This document shows positions 1-9,749 of a stretch of DNA of 64,000 bases, in pieces. Both the position numbers and the translations under genes were made by a program. Origin of the DNA: Macrosoma leucophasiata. Its lineage: Eukaryota; Arthropoda; Insecta; Lepidoptera; Hedylidae. The notes under the pieces are model-generated. The model had not been told where the DNA came from. It saw only the letters and a program-made list of their open reading frames with translations, and did not search any database. The stretch lies in assembly GCA_036365455.1 (NCBI GenBank), contig JAWQUS010000020.1, forward strand, positions 2,205,001 to 2,269,000, in the 5' to 3' direction. Position 1 is the first letter of the stretch, and every line of letters begins with the position of its first letter.

Positions 1-292
1 CTACTTGCAAAGTTCTGTGGTGTTGGGACCGACGTTTTTATTCAGCACGTTCGTTTGATTACAATATAATCCAACATTTTTTTTAGATTCAACTTTAATT
101 GCTGATAATTAGTGGTATGGTTTTAGTAGACCAATTTGTATTAAACAGTATTGTATTTTGCCTAATTGTGATCTCAATGGCAAGCGCATTGACACGGCAT
201 GATTGCAAATCTGTCTTTTAATATTACCGTATTATGCTAACTGTTTAGCCATGGAGTAAGCCAGTAAGTGATACTTACAGATATAATAACGT

Positions 293-424
293 TTTTTATG
301 TAAGGAAGGTAGCAAACAAGCATGCAGCTCACATTGATATAAAGTGATGACTGCCATAAGTGATACATGCCTATAGACATCTACAAAAAACAGAGATGCG
401 GATGCGTTGCCACCCCTAAGACCA
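293..424 (-). mobile_element. SINE-like family A, partial
   Basis: This is a partial copy of the commonest short repeat in the window, called family A here. In its A-tail orientation it runs from a GGTGGTAGAGCTCCAGTGACG-like start to AACTGCATGCTTGTTTGCCA and a poly-A. Here it is on the minus strand, with the GGTAGCAAACAAGCATGCAG end at about 305-325. The 5' half is missing. Confidence 0.6.
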
Positions 425-775
425 AAACTTCCAAACGAGGAATTCGTTGCGATTGAAGAAAACAAAATGTCTCAATAAATGATTAAAAACATTTGCACTC
501 GAGCTTAAATGTTACATCGTGCAACCAATTACCCGCATCAACAGTATAGGTCGCGTAACTTTGCAAGTGTAAAGCGGACGTTTCCAATTGCGAGTATATG
601 GTTGCCGGATTGTTCCAACAATACGTTGCACTTTGTTTCTGTTGACCTACTTGCAGAGTTCTGTGGTGTTGGGATGAACGATTTCATTCAGCAAGTCTGC
701 TTGAATACAAAATAATCAAACATTTTCTAGATTAAACATAAAACACTGTGAATTAGTGGTATAGTTTTAGTAACC

Positions 776-1024
776 CTACTCTAAGTTGATGACGGAAATT
801 ATGATAGGTTTTTCAGCTTTTAACACATTAGTTGGATCTGATGCGATGTAATTGATATCTCTTTTTGTATCAAAATTTCTAATCTTGCAAATCATTTCCG
901 CTTTAGGCATTCCTGTTATTTCAATGTTGTTTGCTCGTGACCATTGATCTCTATCATCTAAATCCATCTGAAAACGGATGATTTCTGCCTGTACTATGGC
1001 GATCTCATTTGTCATTTGTTCCAC
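776..1024 (-). pseudogene. LINE ORF1-like fragment
   Basis: An 82-codon minus-strand frame contains DDRDQWSRANNIEITGMP near residue 22, preceded by a helical stretch rich in E, I and Q. The ENxD-QWSRxNNIEIxGIP pattern is characteristic of the ORF1 (FP-like) protein of insect non-LTR retrotransposons, an RNA-binding chaperone encoded before the reverse transcriptase. The frame is far shorter than a full ORF1 protein and no RT follows, so it is a dead fragment. The family assignment rests on one motif recognised by eye. Confidence 0.45.
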
Positions 1025-1152
1025 CTGTTTATACGGTTGTCAAGAGCTTTAACTGAATTCCTTTAGAGAGCTTTAAATGAAAAATCTTCCCTATAAATTC
1101 TTGTACCATTCTTAAACATTCCTACAGAGTCTCGGAGGCTGTTCATTTAAGA

Positions 1153-1434
1153 TTTTTTTTTATGTCATGGAAGTGGCAAACAAGCATGCAGTTCACATTG
1201 ATGTTAAGTGATGACTGCAGCCTATAGACACTTACACAAAGACCAAGATCAAAATGCAGATGCGTAACCACTCTTGAGGCCTAAGGTGTTATGCCTCTGT
1301 GCCGGATATAACAGTGCCGTACATTGCCACCTGACCGGAACACGATAGTGCTGAACACTACCATTTAGCGGCAAGTATATTAATGTGGTGGTGCCTTCGC
1401 CCGCGAGCTCCGTCACTGGAGCTCTACCACCAGT
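1153..1434 (-). mobile_element. SINE-like family A, near full length
   Basis: A near-complete family A copy of about 280 bp on the minus strand. A poly-T (the reversed A-tail) at 1153-1161 is followed by GTGGCAAACAAGCATGCAG, the ATTACA/CCGGAACACGATAGTGCTGAAC core, and the CCCGCGAGCTCCGTCACTGG end at about 1400-1434. It interrupts the repeated segment that carries the words AGAGTCTCGG and GCTGTTCATTT on both sides (about 1128-1150 and 1530-1550). Confidence 0.75.
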
Positions 1435-1435
1435 A

Positions 1436-1505
1436 AAAAAAATCTGAATCTGAAAAATGTATGGCACATGAATTTATAGGGAAGTTTTCAGATTCAGATT
1501 TTTTT
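1436..1505. repeat. Short inverted repeat
   Basis: AAAAAAATCTGAATCTGAAAA at 1436-1456 is mirrored by TTTTCAGATTCAGATTTTTT at 1485-1505, giving roughly 20-bp arms around a 28-nt loop. It lies directly against the outer end of the family A SINE. The poly-A character suggests an A-tail duplicated in inverted orientation. Confidence 0.6.
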
Positions 1506-1900
1506 ACAATATTCTTAAGCATTCCTAAAGAGTCTCGGCTGTTCATTTCAGATCTACCAATCTTGACATCTTCAACCACTTATCCATCTGCGTCGGCAGG
1601 GAAGTTGCTCTGTTTGGGATAGGAATAGTTATTATACTAAAGCCAACTTAACATACTTACCCCAATCGTCAGTATAGTTGTTCGCAACATATCGCAAGTT
1701 TAAAACGGGTGTTCTGTGTTCTCAATTTCGAGTGGCTGGTCGCCGGATTGTTTTAACAATACGCTGCACTTTGAAACTGTCGACCTACTTGCAGAACTCT
1801 GTGGAACGATTTTATTATTTTTAATATAATATTTTAATGGTGTCGGTTGGCAGTCCGTTGTCGTAAATTATTTTTTTTAGATTAAAACTAACTTTTTATG

Positions 1901-2519
1901 CGTGAGGAGTATCATTCTTAGGATTCTTCTCATCATTATAGATTATAGGTAGGCTTACCATAATTCCGAAGAGCCAAACCGGGACGCAGAAGAGAAAGAG
2001 GTCATTTTCATTTTTCTTTTCGCTTAATTTGTGTTTTTCATATTTGAAATTCAATCAAAGTTTGACCGGGACGCCGGGACAGGGATCTCAAACCGGGACT
2101 ATCTCGGTCAAACCGGGACGTATGGTAAGCATAATTATAGGTATATTATATTTCACCTAAATGGACGTATTCTCAATAGCCCACCGAAACAAAATGAACT
2201 TTTACATTGACCGGGATCGGATCCCGGCCCGGCACGGCCCGTAAATTGATCCCGGGATAACATGATTGTGATACGGTCACACGTTAAGTCGTTAGCCCCA
2301 GTTTTCGCTTACTTTATAATCGTTAAGTCTTATCCGATGCTCTAGAGTAGTCTAGAGCACCTTTTACATTTTGAAGTATGTTCCTAGCATACCTACTTCT
2401 ATCGATCTACTGTCATAAAAAGTGACAAAAGCTGCCGAAATAAATAAACGACTTATATATTTATCATTTACATTATTCTTAAACTACAGATCAAATCATA
2501 CGTTCCGCGAAACAAGTTT
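1901..2519. other. Non-coding, no gene seen
   Basis: Mixed sequence with repeated ACCGGGACG words at about 1976-2120. A GATCCCGGGATAACATGATTG segment at about 2247-2275 resembles the palindrome-bearing repeat at 2520, 10350 and 11080. No coding exon, RNA gene or intact element was recognised. Confidence 0.5.
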
Positions 2520-2650
2520 GGGAATTATGTAGAGCTGTAATGCAATTTATGGGTGACGTTAATACCAGTCGCGGACTGGGGGCGAGACACGTGACGGTGA
2601 TTATCCCGACAAAGCCAAATTGTGATATGTTGTCGGCTCGGTAGACGGAG
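2520..2650 (+). repeat. Palindrome-bearing dispersed repeat, copy 1
   Basis: The segment shares an ordered set of words with 10350-10500 and 11080-11200: GAGCTGTAA, then a CGGGTCGGGGGCGGGTCACGTG-like stretch, then ATTATCCCG, then a GTTG.CGGCT end. This copy is more diverged and has lost half of the TTATCCCGGGATAA palindrome seen in the others. It is probably a small non-autonomous element; the class is unknown. Confidence 0.5.
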
Positions 2651-3351
2651 AACGGATTTGGTAGATTTTAAGTTGTACTCGATTGTGGTGTCAGTAAAGT
2701 GAATACTTATTGCAGTTTTTTTTATTTTATTTATCAAATAGAAAGAACATACCTATGTTCTTTCCATTTGAAAAATACACTACATAAATCACTTGGCAAA
2801 TAATAATAGTGCATCTTAAAAACCACAGAGGTTTGTAACGATACGACGTTGTTGTAATACATTATTAAATTAAAGGAGATGTTGCAAAAATGTATGGACC
2901 TCCGGCCATGTATTGTACACAATATCATTAACAGGCAAAATCAATATAAAAACGGTTTTTACTGCATATTTTCACTTATTTAGCTTTGTTTGCAGTTACA
3001 AAACATAATTTGCAGTTAGAAGTGCAACTCAAAACTAACATAGCGAATATGGCGGGCGATGTCATTTTGACATTTTCGTTTTTTAAATTGTATTTTGATT
3101 ATAGAACTTGGAGAAAACAGTAATATTTTCTAAATACTATCAAAATCGATTGATCCCAAGTGTCGGCTGTATCGCCGCCATGTTTAACATAGTTGAAAAT
3201 GATAAAATCGTTATAATTAAATGTGGTTGTAACTCTAAAATATATCCTTGAATAAATTAATTGTATTTTTTTTAGATTCTTCTTTAATTTACCCATTTTT
3301 TGAGCACGTGTACGAACCAGGGCCGAGTTCGCAACATCTCCTTTATAAAAT
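2651..3351. other. Non-coding, no gene seen
   Basis: AT-rich sequence without a recognisable coding frame, RNA gene or repeat family beyond simple A/T runs. Confidence 0.5.
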
Positions 3352-3604
3352 ACTAGCCGTCCCGGCAAACTTCGTATTGCCTTACATTGGAATAATGAGT
3401 CAAAGGTTTGATATATACGGACTATATGTATCGGAAAATGAAATTGTGGTTTTTACTACTTCCCTTCAATTTCTTCCTTCTTACCTTTTAAACCTCTCCT
3501 GGACTTCCAAAGATCATTCAAAACCAAAATTAGCAAAATTGGTCCAGCTTTTCTCGAGTTTTAGCGAGACTAACGAACAGTCATTGATTTTATATATATA
3601 TATA
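3352..3604 (-). mobile_element. Helitron-like fragment split by E1
   Basis: On the minus strand the sequence begins in a TA run, continues AATCAATGACTGTTCGTTAG, TCTCGCTAAAACTCGAG and a GGACCAATTTTGCTAATTTTGG-like stretch, and ends GCCGGGACGGCTAG followed by T. A CTAG terminus next to T fits Helitron ends, and similar sequence occurs at 9020 and 25765. Its outermost 5' end (TCTATTATATATA on the minus strand) lies at about 8612-8628, on the far side of E1. E1 therefore inserted into the TA-rich end of this older element. Confidence 0.6.
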
Positions 3605-3960
3605 TGTAAAGAAATACTATTTCTTTCTTCGCACTCTGTGTGTTTATTTACCATGAAGTTTGGTTATAGTTTTAACTTTTTAATTGTCTGATTTTAAAGA
3701 AGAAACGAATTCAGAATGTCAGATGACAGATTTAAATACGAGTTGATTGACAATTGCATAATCAATGAAAATTTTAATATTATATTATTTTATGTTTTAA
3801 AAGTGAAAGAATAAACTTTCATTGTCGTTTCTTCTTTTCAGGTTTGAGTTCATATTGTTTTATATTACCTAAATAAAATAGTCTCTGTATAAAAAAAACT
3901 AACAATAAAACTTCTTTTCAGCAACACAAGGTTTATTTCTTTCATGTAGTAAAACAGACT
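3605..3960 (+). repeat. E1 5' LTR
   Basis: 356 bp, from TGTAAAG to ACAGACT, matching 8256-8611. It should carry the promoter for the element. The first shared base is TG; the right boundary is called from where similarity to the 3' copy ends, within about 4 bp because both copies continue into TATA. Confidence 0.88.
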
Positions 3961-3989
3961 TATAAAACGACAATTTTGTTTATAAAAAG

Positions 3990-5126
3990 ATGCAAATGGA
4001 GCAGTTACGTTTTGAATTCACGATTTTACCGGCGAATGATGGAAAATCTAATATTTGTTGTGTAACCTCAATCACAACTAAAGATGAAAAAAAATTTGCT
4101 TTACCAGAGGAATTACAGTCTGTTGGATTTCACGAAGAATTAATTGAGACAGCCGTGTACAACAAAGTAAAAAATAGTTTAAAGAAAAGACATCAGACAC
4201 GAAGAGTTTGGATAACTATGACAGATAAATTACGAGAAATTTACATAGATGCTGATGGTAACTTACAATTTGGAGAACAATATCTGGAGGAAATTGAACA
4301 TAACCGAGCATCTGAAGAACAAATTAGAGATTCGAATTCATTGGAAGAAATGTTTACAAAGTTAATAGAAAATACACATGATTTAAAAAAACAGAATCTG
4401 AAATATGTCGCAGAGAAGTTTGTGATTGAGAAATTTACGAGCAAAAACTCGAATGCAAGGCAATGGATTGACATTTTTGAGAGAGAATGTTCTCGCTTCG
4501 GTATTATGAAAGATGAACAAAAAATTGAGATTCTCCGACTATTTATGGATAAAAGTTGTGTTGATTGGTACAGCTCAATGATTATAAAATTAACACTCAA
4601 CTCAGAGTGGATAGTTTGGAAAGAAAAGTTGTGTGAGTCATTTGCAAACCAAAACTGGAACCAAGTGACCTATGTATTGTTATTTAAATATAAGGATGGT
4701 TCATTAGTGGACTATGCCATTAAAAAGGAAAAACTTTTATTGGACATGAGAAATTCAATTGATACAGGTACACTGGTGGATCTGATAGCGGTAGGTTTGC
4801 CAGGTTTTGTATTAGAGAAGATAAATAGAGAAGCAATGAACGATATAGTATGTTTATTCAATGAGGTGAGAAAGTATGAACATTTGGTAAATAAAAATAG
4901 AAATGGAACCTACAGAAAGTATGAAAATCAAAGGATAAATATTACAAATGAAGGACGTTATCCATGCAAAATATGCGTAAAATTAAATAAAGGGGTTCGT
5001 TATCATTCCGAAGCTACATGCTGGTTTAGAGTTAGAGAAGATGATAAATTTAATAAAAGATATATTAAACATGTAAATAATTCAGTGATTGAAGCAGAGT
5101 TAAATGAAACAGAACAAAAAAACTAG
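3990..5126 (+). CDS. gag: E1 Gag-like structural protein
   Basis: 378 codons starting ATG at 3990, 29 bp after the LTR. The predicted protein is highly charged, with a long acidic/basic N-terminal half. A region around residues 135-300 has the helical, W/F-anchored pattern of retrotransposon capsid proteins (ARQWIDIFERECSRFGI near residue 155). Near residue 326 a zinc knuckle of spacing C-x2-C-x9-H-x4-C is visible, which is unusual compared with the classical C-x2-C-x4-H-x4-C. Family knowledge: Gag packages element RNA into virus-like particles in the cytoplasm. The frame ends in AAC TAG followed by a second in-frame TAG. The heptamer A AAA AAC ends exactly at the stop, so a fraction of ribosomes should shift -1 into pol. 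The frame is intact. Confidence 0.85.
   Translation: MQMEQLRFEFTILPANDGKSNICCVTSITTKDEKKFALPEELQSVGFHEELIETAVYNKVKNSLKKRHQTRRVWITMTDKLREIYIDADGNLQFGEQYLEEIEHNRASEEQIRDSNSLEEMFTKLIENTHDLKKQNLKYVAEKFVIEKFTSKNSNARQWIDIFERECSRFGIMKDEQKIEILRLFMDKSCVDWYSSMIIKLTLNSEWIVWKEKLCESFANQNWNQVTYVLLFKYKDGSLVDYAIKKEKLLLDMRNSIDTGTLVDLIAVGLPGFVLEKINREAMNDIVCLFNEVRKYEHLVNKNRNGTYRKYENQRINITNEGRYPCKICVKLNKGVRYHSEATCWFRVREDDKFNKRYIKHVNNSVIEAELNETEQKN
5117..5126 (+). promoter_or_regulatory. Programmed -1 frameshift site, gag to pol
   Basis: In the gag frame the codons read CAA AAA AAC TAG. Bases 5117-5123 form the heptamer A AAA AAC, the canonical X XXY YYZ -1 slippery sequence, and the gag stop codon follows at once. 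Shifting -1 here gives codons AAA AAA CTA GTA GTG, which lead directly into the open pol frame with no stop. A downstream RNA structure was not evaluated. Confidence 0.75.
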
Positions 5127-5128
5127 TA

Positions 5129-8100
5129 GTGACACCATTAATTAAGATCAAACTACTGTTAAATAATAAATTAGAAATTTATGGAGTATACGATTCAGGT
5201 TCAAATGTATCTCTAATTAATTCCAAATTACTAAAACTAAATACAAAAGGACATAACTCGAATGAAGAAAATATAGTAACAATTAATGGTGTCCAAAAAA
5301 CAAGTGGTTTGACAAATTTAAAAATAAAAATTTTTGAAATAGAAGAAAATGTGGATGTGTACATCATTGACGAACACAAATTCAGATATGATTTCTTAAT
5401 AGGATTAGATATGATAAAAAAATACAAGCTAGTACAAAATGAGGAGTTAAAAATAACTCAGAAACAATACTTACATGAAAAGAATAGTAAAAAAATGGAG
5501 AAAAAGATAGACGAAGGTGAAAATGAAGGTAATAAATATGAAAACGAAAACAAAATTAATTTTAATGAACATATCAAAGAAGAGGAATTTGAAATAAAGG
5601 TTGGTCATTTAGATGATGATAAAAGGGAAGAAATAAATAAGCTAATACAACAATATCAATCAGTTTTTGCCAAAAACAAGTATGACGTGGGAATGGTTAA
5701 AGGATATGAAGCAAGAATAGATTTATTAATGGATAAATACTGCACTATAGAAGACAAAAAAGAGATAGCAGAACAAATAGCCGAATTATTGGATAATGCG
5801 CTTATAGAAGAATCTTATAGTCCATTCGCAGCACCAGTAACTTTGACATTTAAAAAGGAAGAAAATAAAACATCAAGGCTCTGTATAGACTTCAGGGATT
5901 TAAATAAAATTGTAGTTCCTCAGGCTCAACCCTTCCCATTAATTGACGATTTAATGACAAAAACAAGAAATTGCAATTTTTTTACAAGCTTAGACGTTAA
6001 TTCAGCTTTTTGGTCTATACCTCTACGAGTAGAGGACAGGAAGAAGACAGGGTTTGTAACTCAAGAGGGACACTTTCAATGGACTTGCCTACCATTTGGT
6101 TTGAAGACTGCTCCAGCAATATTTCAAAGAATATTGTGTAACATACTTAGAAAATATAAACTAACCGATTTTGCTGTCAATTATATAGATGACATCCTGA
6201 TATTTTCAAACTCATTTGATGAACACATAAGTCACTTGAAACAGTTACTAGAAGCAATTCAAACGGAAGGATTTCGACTAAAATTTATAAAATGTACATT
6301 TGCATCAGATTCGGTAAAATACCTGGGACATATCATTCAATATAATTCTATCCAACCACTGAAGGACAATCTCATTTCGATAAAAGAATTTCTAGTACCA
6401 AAAACCCAGAAGAATATTCGACAATTTTTGGGAAAAGTAAACTTTTACCATAAATATATACCAAGGAGCGCAATAATTCTTGACCCATTACATAATTTGC
6501 TAAGAAAAAATCAAAAGTTTGTTTGGTCTGAAGAATGTCAAAATGCGTTTGAAAAAATAAAGAGTCTCTTGTGTTCACAGCCAATACTAGAAATTTATGA
6601 TCAAAATCTACCAATAAATATTTATACTGATGGTTCTCTGCTGGGTGTTGGAGCAATTTTAAAACAAGTACAACTAGATGGTAAAGAAAAACCAGTAGCC
6701 TATTTTTCAAAAAAACTGAATGGAGCGCAAAAGAAGAAAAAGGCAATATATTTAGAATGCTTAGCTATTAAAGAAGCACTAAGATATTGGCAGTACTGGC
6801 TGATAGGTAAATCGTTTACAGTCTACACAGACCATAAACCATTAGAAAACATGAACTTAAAAGCTAGAACAGACGAAGAACTAGGTGATTTGACTTATTA
6901 CCTTTCACAATATGATTTTAAAATCAAATATTCCCCTGGAAAAGATAATTTAGAAGCGGACTGTTTAAGTCGGAATCCTGTATTAGAACCAGAGGATAAT
7001 CTAGAAGAACAACTGAAAGTTGTGAACTTAATTACATTAGAAGATATTGTAATAGATCAGAATCAAAATAAAGAAATACAGAGAAACAATAATAGAATAA
7101 TCAAAAAACACAATTTATACTTCAAAAGAATTAGGAACAAAGAGAAAATAATAATAACAGAAGAATTCAGTATTAAATTTATAAAGCGAATACATGAAGA
7201 TCTATGTCACATTGGAGTGGGACAAATGCTAACGACTATTAGTTCACTGTACGCAACAAAAAATTTAACGAAAAATATTAAAAATGTTTGTAGGAATTGT
7301 GAAATTTGCATAAAAAACAAAACAAGAGGACAACACAAATACGGATTAATGTCATATTTAGGCCCAGCGACAAGACCCTTTGAAATAGTATCAATAGACA
7401 CAATTGGAGGTTTTGGTGGTTCTAGATCAACCAAGAAATACATACATCTTTTAGTGGACCACTTCACTAGATATGCATTTATTATAACATCAAAAACCCA
7501 GGGTGCACATGACTTTATAAAGCTAATAAATAAGGTCGCTGAAACCGAAGAGATCGGGATGCTCCTTACCGACCAGTATCCTGGAATAAACTCTAAAGAA
7601 TTCAAGAAATTCCTTACTGACAAACAAATAACAATAATTTTTACAGCAGTGAATGCACCGTTTTCTAATGGCCTAAATGAAAGGTTGAATCAAACGATAG
7701 TTAACAAAATTAGATGCAAAATCAATGAAGATGGAGAAAACAGAGCGTGGACTACAATAGCACATGAATGTGTAGAAAAATACAATCAGACTAACCACTC
7801 AGTAACTGGCTATGCACCATGTTATTTGCTATACGGAACAGATGTTAAGGTTTTACCAAAAGAACTACAACAAGGAGGTATAAATAGTGACTGGATCGGA
7901 GATAAGAAAACAGCGCTTAATAATACCTTGAAATCACATTACTATAACAAAATGAGGTATGATAGGAATAGAAAACAAAGAGAATTCAGTGTGGGAGATC
8001 TAGTATATATAGAAAATGGGAATAAACTAAATAGGAAAAAGCTAGATGAATTGAGAATTGGACCATATAAAATAATTAAAAAGAAATCTAATACAATTTA

Positions 8101-8218
8101 CGAGATAGATACAGGACATAGAAAAACAGAGTCAAATCTTTTTCATATCACAAAACTAATTCCAGTACAGATAACAGAGGATGAGAATGTGCAAGTATCA
8201 AATGGAGAGCTGGAGTGA
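5129..8218 (+). CDS. pol: E1 Pol polyprotein (PR-RT-RNaseH-IN)
   Basis: About 1029 codons in the -1 frame of gag. There is no ATG near the start, so it is expected as a Gag-Pol frameshift product. Numbering from 5129: aspartic protease with D-S-G at 22-24 and IGLD near 90; reverse transcriptase from about 195, with LCIDFRDLNK, LPFGLKTAPAIFQ and the catalytic YIDD at 352-355; RNase H with YTDGS near 496 and YTDHKPL near 565; integrase with an H-H-C-C zinc finger near 690-730, then SIDT, LLTDQYPG and NGLNERLN carrying the D, D, E catalytic residues; and a C-terminal RIGPYKIIKK (GPY/F-type) motif near 975. All catalytic residues that can be checked by eye are present and the frame has no stops. 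The protease uses DSG rather than the more usual DTG. It lies within E1 and ends 37 bp before the 3' LTR. Confidence 0.92.
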   Translation: MTPLIKIKLLLNNKLEIYGVYDSGSNVSLINSKLLKLNTKGHNSNEENIVTINGVQKTSGLTNLKIKIFEIEENVDVYIIDEHKFRYDFLIGLDMIKKYKLVQNEELKITQKQYLHEKNSKKMEKKIDEGENEGNKYENENKINFNEHIKEEEFEIKVGHLDDDKREEINKLIQQYQSVFAKNKYDVGMVKGYEARIDLLMDKYCTIEDKKEIAEQIAELLDNALIEESYSPFAAPVTLTFKKEENKTSRLCIDFRDLNKIVVPQAQPFPLIDDLMTKTRNCNFFTSLDVNSAFWSIPLRVEDRKKTGFVTQEGHFQWTCLPFGLKTAPAIFQRILCNILRKYKLTDFAVNYIDDILIFSNSFDEHISHLKQLLEAIQTEGFRLKFIKCTFASDSVKYLGHIIQYNSIQPLKDNLISIKEFLVPKTQKNIRQFLGKVNFYHKYIPRSAIILDPLHNLLRKNQKFVWSEECQNAFEKIKSLLCSQPILEIYDQNLPINIYTDGSLLGVGAILKQVQLDGKEKPVAYFSKKLNGAQKKKKAIYLECLAIKEALRYWQYWLIGKSFTVYTDHKPLENMNLKARTDEELGDLTYYLSQYDFKIKYSPGKDNLEADCLSRNPVLEPEDNLEEQLKVVNLITLEDIVIDQNQNKEIQRNNNRIIKKHNLYFKRIRNKEKIIITEEFSIKFIKRIHEDLCHIGVGQMLTTISSLYATKNLTKNIKNVCRNCEICIKNKTRGQHKYGLMSYLGPATRPFEIVSIDTIGGFGGSRSTKKYIHLLVDHFTRYAFIITSKTQGAHDFIKLINKVAETEEIGMLLTDQYPGINSKEFKKFLTDKQITIIFTAVNAPFSNGLNERLNQTIVNKIRCKINEDGENRAWTTIAHECVEKYNQTNHSVTGYAPCYLLYGTDVKVLPKELQQGGINSDWIGDKKTALNNTLKSHYYNKMRYDRNRKQREFSVGDLVYIENGNKLNRKKLDELRIGPYKIIKKKSNTIYEIDTGHRKTESNLFHITKLIPVQITEDENVQVSNGELE

Positions 8219-8246
8219 AAATTCACGGGTGAATTTTCTTCCCCAT

Positions 8247-8255
8247 GGGGGGAGA
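8247..8255 (+). promoter_or_regulatory. E1 polypurine tract
   Basis: GGGGGGAGA lies immediately before the TGT that opens the 3' LTR. In LTR elements this tract primes plus-strand DNA synthesis. Confidence 0.8.
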
Positions 8256-8611
8256 TGTAAAGAAATACTATTTCTTTCTTCGCACTCTGTGTGTTTATTT
8301 ACCATGAAGTTTGGTTATAGTTTTTAACTTTTTAATTGTCTGATTTTAAAGAAGAAACGAATTCAGAATGTCAGATGACAGATTTAAATACGAGTTGATT
8401 GACAATTGCATAATCAATGAAAATTTTAATATTATATTATTTTATGTTTTAAAAGTGAAAGAATAAACTTTCATTGTCGTTTCTTCTTTTCAGGTTTGAG
8501 TTCATATTGTTTTATATTACCTAAATAAAATAGTCTCTGTATAAAAAAACTAACAATAAATCTTCTTTTAAGCAACACAAGGTTTATTTCTTTCATGTAG
8601 TAAAACAGACT
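8256..8611 (+). repeat. E1 3' LTR
   Basis: 356 bp matching the 5' LTR. Differences seen: one extra T after GGTTATAG, one A fewer in the run near 8545, and two substitutions in the stretch before GCAACACAAGG. It is followed by a TATATA run like the one before the 5' LTR. Confidence 0.88.
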
Positions 8612-8699
8612 TATATATATATAATAGACTAAAAAAGGTTTCACAATGGTCAATTCGACCCATTACAATTTTCAATAAAAAGTGTTTTAAGCTTGGTTT

Positions 8700-8990
8700 A
8701 AAGACAAAACTTGAAGGCGTCGGTGCGTGACAACCTTCGACCAACCATCACCTCCAGTGGAGGAGAATTCTACCGCTAGTGTAGCCAGTCCAACGAACAA
8801 TGGCGGTCAAACTATTCCAATAGTAAAAACAACCCGGGATGGGCAGCAGCGTCCCAAGCGTGGTAATTATGACTTGACTTGATGACACACAACATCGGTG
8901 TAAGCGTCTTTGGGGAAAGCTTTGTCCAGCTGTGGACGTCTTCCGGCTGGAGTGATGAAAGACAATAATTACTGCCACAAAACGTTGCCA
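8700..8990 (+). mobile_element. LINE 3' end fragment
   Basis: Contains AAAGCTTTGTCCAGCTGTGG and the CTTCCGGCTG-type 3' end, which recurs at 55290-55340 (+) and, reversed, at about 53905-53945. I recognise this as the 3' region of a common lepidopteran non-LTR retrotransposon. No reverse transcriptase frame remains. Confidence 0.55.
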
Positions 8991-9019
8991 CTCGTATCGG
9001 GTGTCGGGAACTATGGAAT

Positions 9020-9266
9020 CTTATATATATTATAAAAATCAATTGCTGTTCGTTAGTCTCGCAACTCGGGAACGGCTGGACCGATTTGGCTAATTTGGTT
9101 TTGAATGATTTTTGGAAGTCCAGGGAAGGTTTAAAGGTAAGAAAAAATGAAGAAATTGAAGGGGAATAGTAAAAAACACAATTTCATTTTCCCATGCAAA
9201 TAGTCTGTATCTATCAAACCTTTGACAGATTATTTCATTCTGAGGCAATACGAAGTTTGCCGGGTC
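9020..9266 (+). mobile_element. Helitron-like fragment
   Basis: Starts TCTTATATATATTATAAAAA, then ATTGCTGTTCGTTAGTCTCG, a GGACCGATTTGGCTAATTTGG-like stretch, and ends in GCAATACGAAGTTTGCCGGG. It matches the reversed element at 3352-3604 but lacks the CTAG terminus, so it is truncated at the 3' end. Confidence 0.6.
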
Positions 9267-9307
9267 ACCACACACGGTAATTTAACTATTCCGTGTCATG
9301 AACTTTT

Positions 9308-9600
9308 ACTGGTGGTAGAGCTCCAGTGACGGAGCTCGCGGGCGTAGGCACCACCGCATTACCTGATTTACTTGCCGCTAAGTGGTAGTGTTCAGCACTA
9401 TCGTGTTCCGGTCAGGTGGTAATGTACGGCCCTGTAATTTCCGGCACAGAGGCATAACACCTTAGGCCTCAGGAGTGGTAACACATTTGCATTTTGACCT
9501 TGGTCTTTGTGTGGGTGTCTATAGGCTGCAGTCATCACTTAACATCAATGTGAACTGCATGCTTGTTTGCCACTTCAATTACATAAAAAAAATAATAAAA
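9308..9600 (+). mobile_element. SINE-like family A, full length
   Basis: The best forward copy of family A. It starts ACTGGTGGTAGAGCTCCAGT, continues through TTCAGCACTATCGTGTTCCG and ATAACACCTTAGGCCTCAGG, and ends TTGCCACTTCAATTACATAA plus an A-rich tail with interspersed T. The length is about 290 bp. The A-tail indicates copying by LINE machinery. Its source RNA is unclear, because no convincing tRNA head is visible. Confidence 0.8.
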
Positions 9601-9749
9601 AAATGAATAAACTAGGTATGTGAGTCATTAATTCATGTGAAATATGTAGCTGTAGTCTGTAATATAATTAAAGTGTACATAGTAATCTGTTTCAACTTAT
9701 TAGAATAGTGAAAACGTCTACATAATTATTATCTATAGTATATATATAT

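Larger units (their letters stand above)
1..1900. repeat. Repeated units (three diverged copies)
   Basis: The block at 1-130 is repeated at about 645-775 and, more diverged, at 1780-1890. The shared core reads CTACTTGCAGAGTTCTGTGG, followed by a poly-T stretch and AGATTAAA. The part just upstream, 510-645, is also repeated at 1665-1780 (shared GTCGCCGGATTG-like and AATACG.TGCACTTTG words). The copies are spaced 0.6-1.1 kb apart, with SINE and LINE debris between them. No long reading frame is conserved between copies, so this looks like a non-coding repeat or an old local duplication. Confidence 0.6.
3605..8611 (+). mobile_element. LTR retrotransposon E1 (Ty3/gypsy class), complete
   Basis: A 5.0-kb element bounded by two 356-bp direct repeats, both starting TGTAAAGAAATACTATTTCT. 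It contains a gag frame, a pol frame in the -1 register, and a purine-rich tract (GGGGGGAGA) directly before the 3' LTR. Domain order in Pol is protease, reverse transcriptase, RNase H, integrase, which is the Ty3/gypsy order. No env frame follows pol. The two LTRs differ at only about four positions by eye, all single-base changes or indels, and both frames are open, so insertion is recent. The target site is a TATATA run, which hides the exact target duplication and leaves a few bases of uncertainty at the ends. No obvious primer-binding site match was seen after the 5' LTR. Confidence 0.93.

Noticed and set aside
3605..8611. An env gene making E1 an errantivirus-like element
   Set aside because: Pol ends 37 bp before the 3' LTR and no further frame exists.
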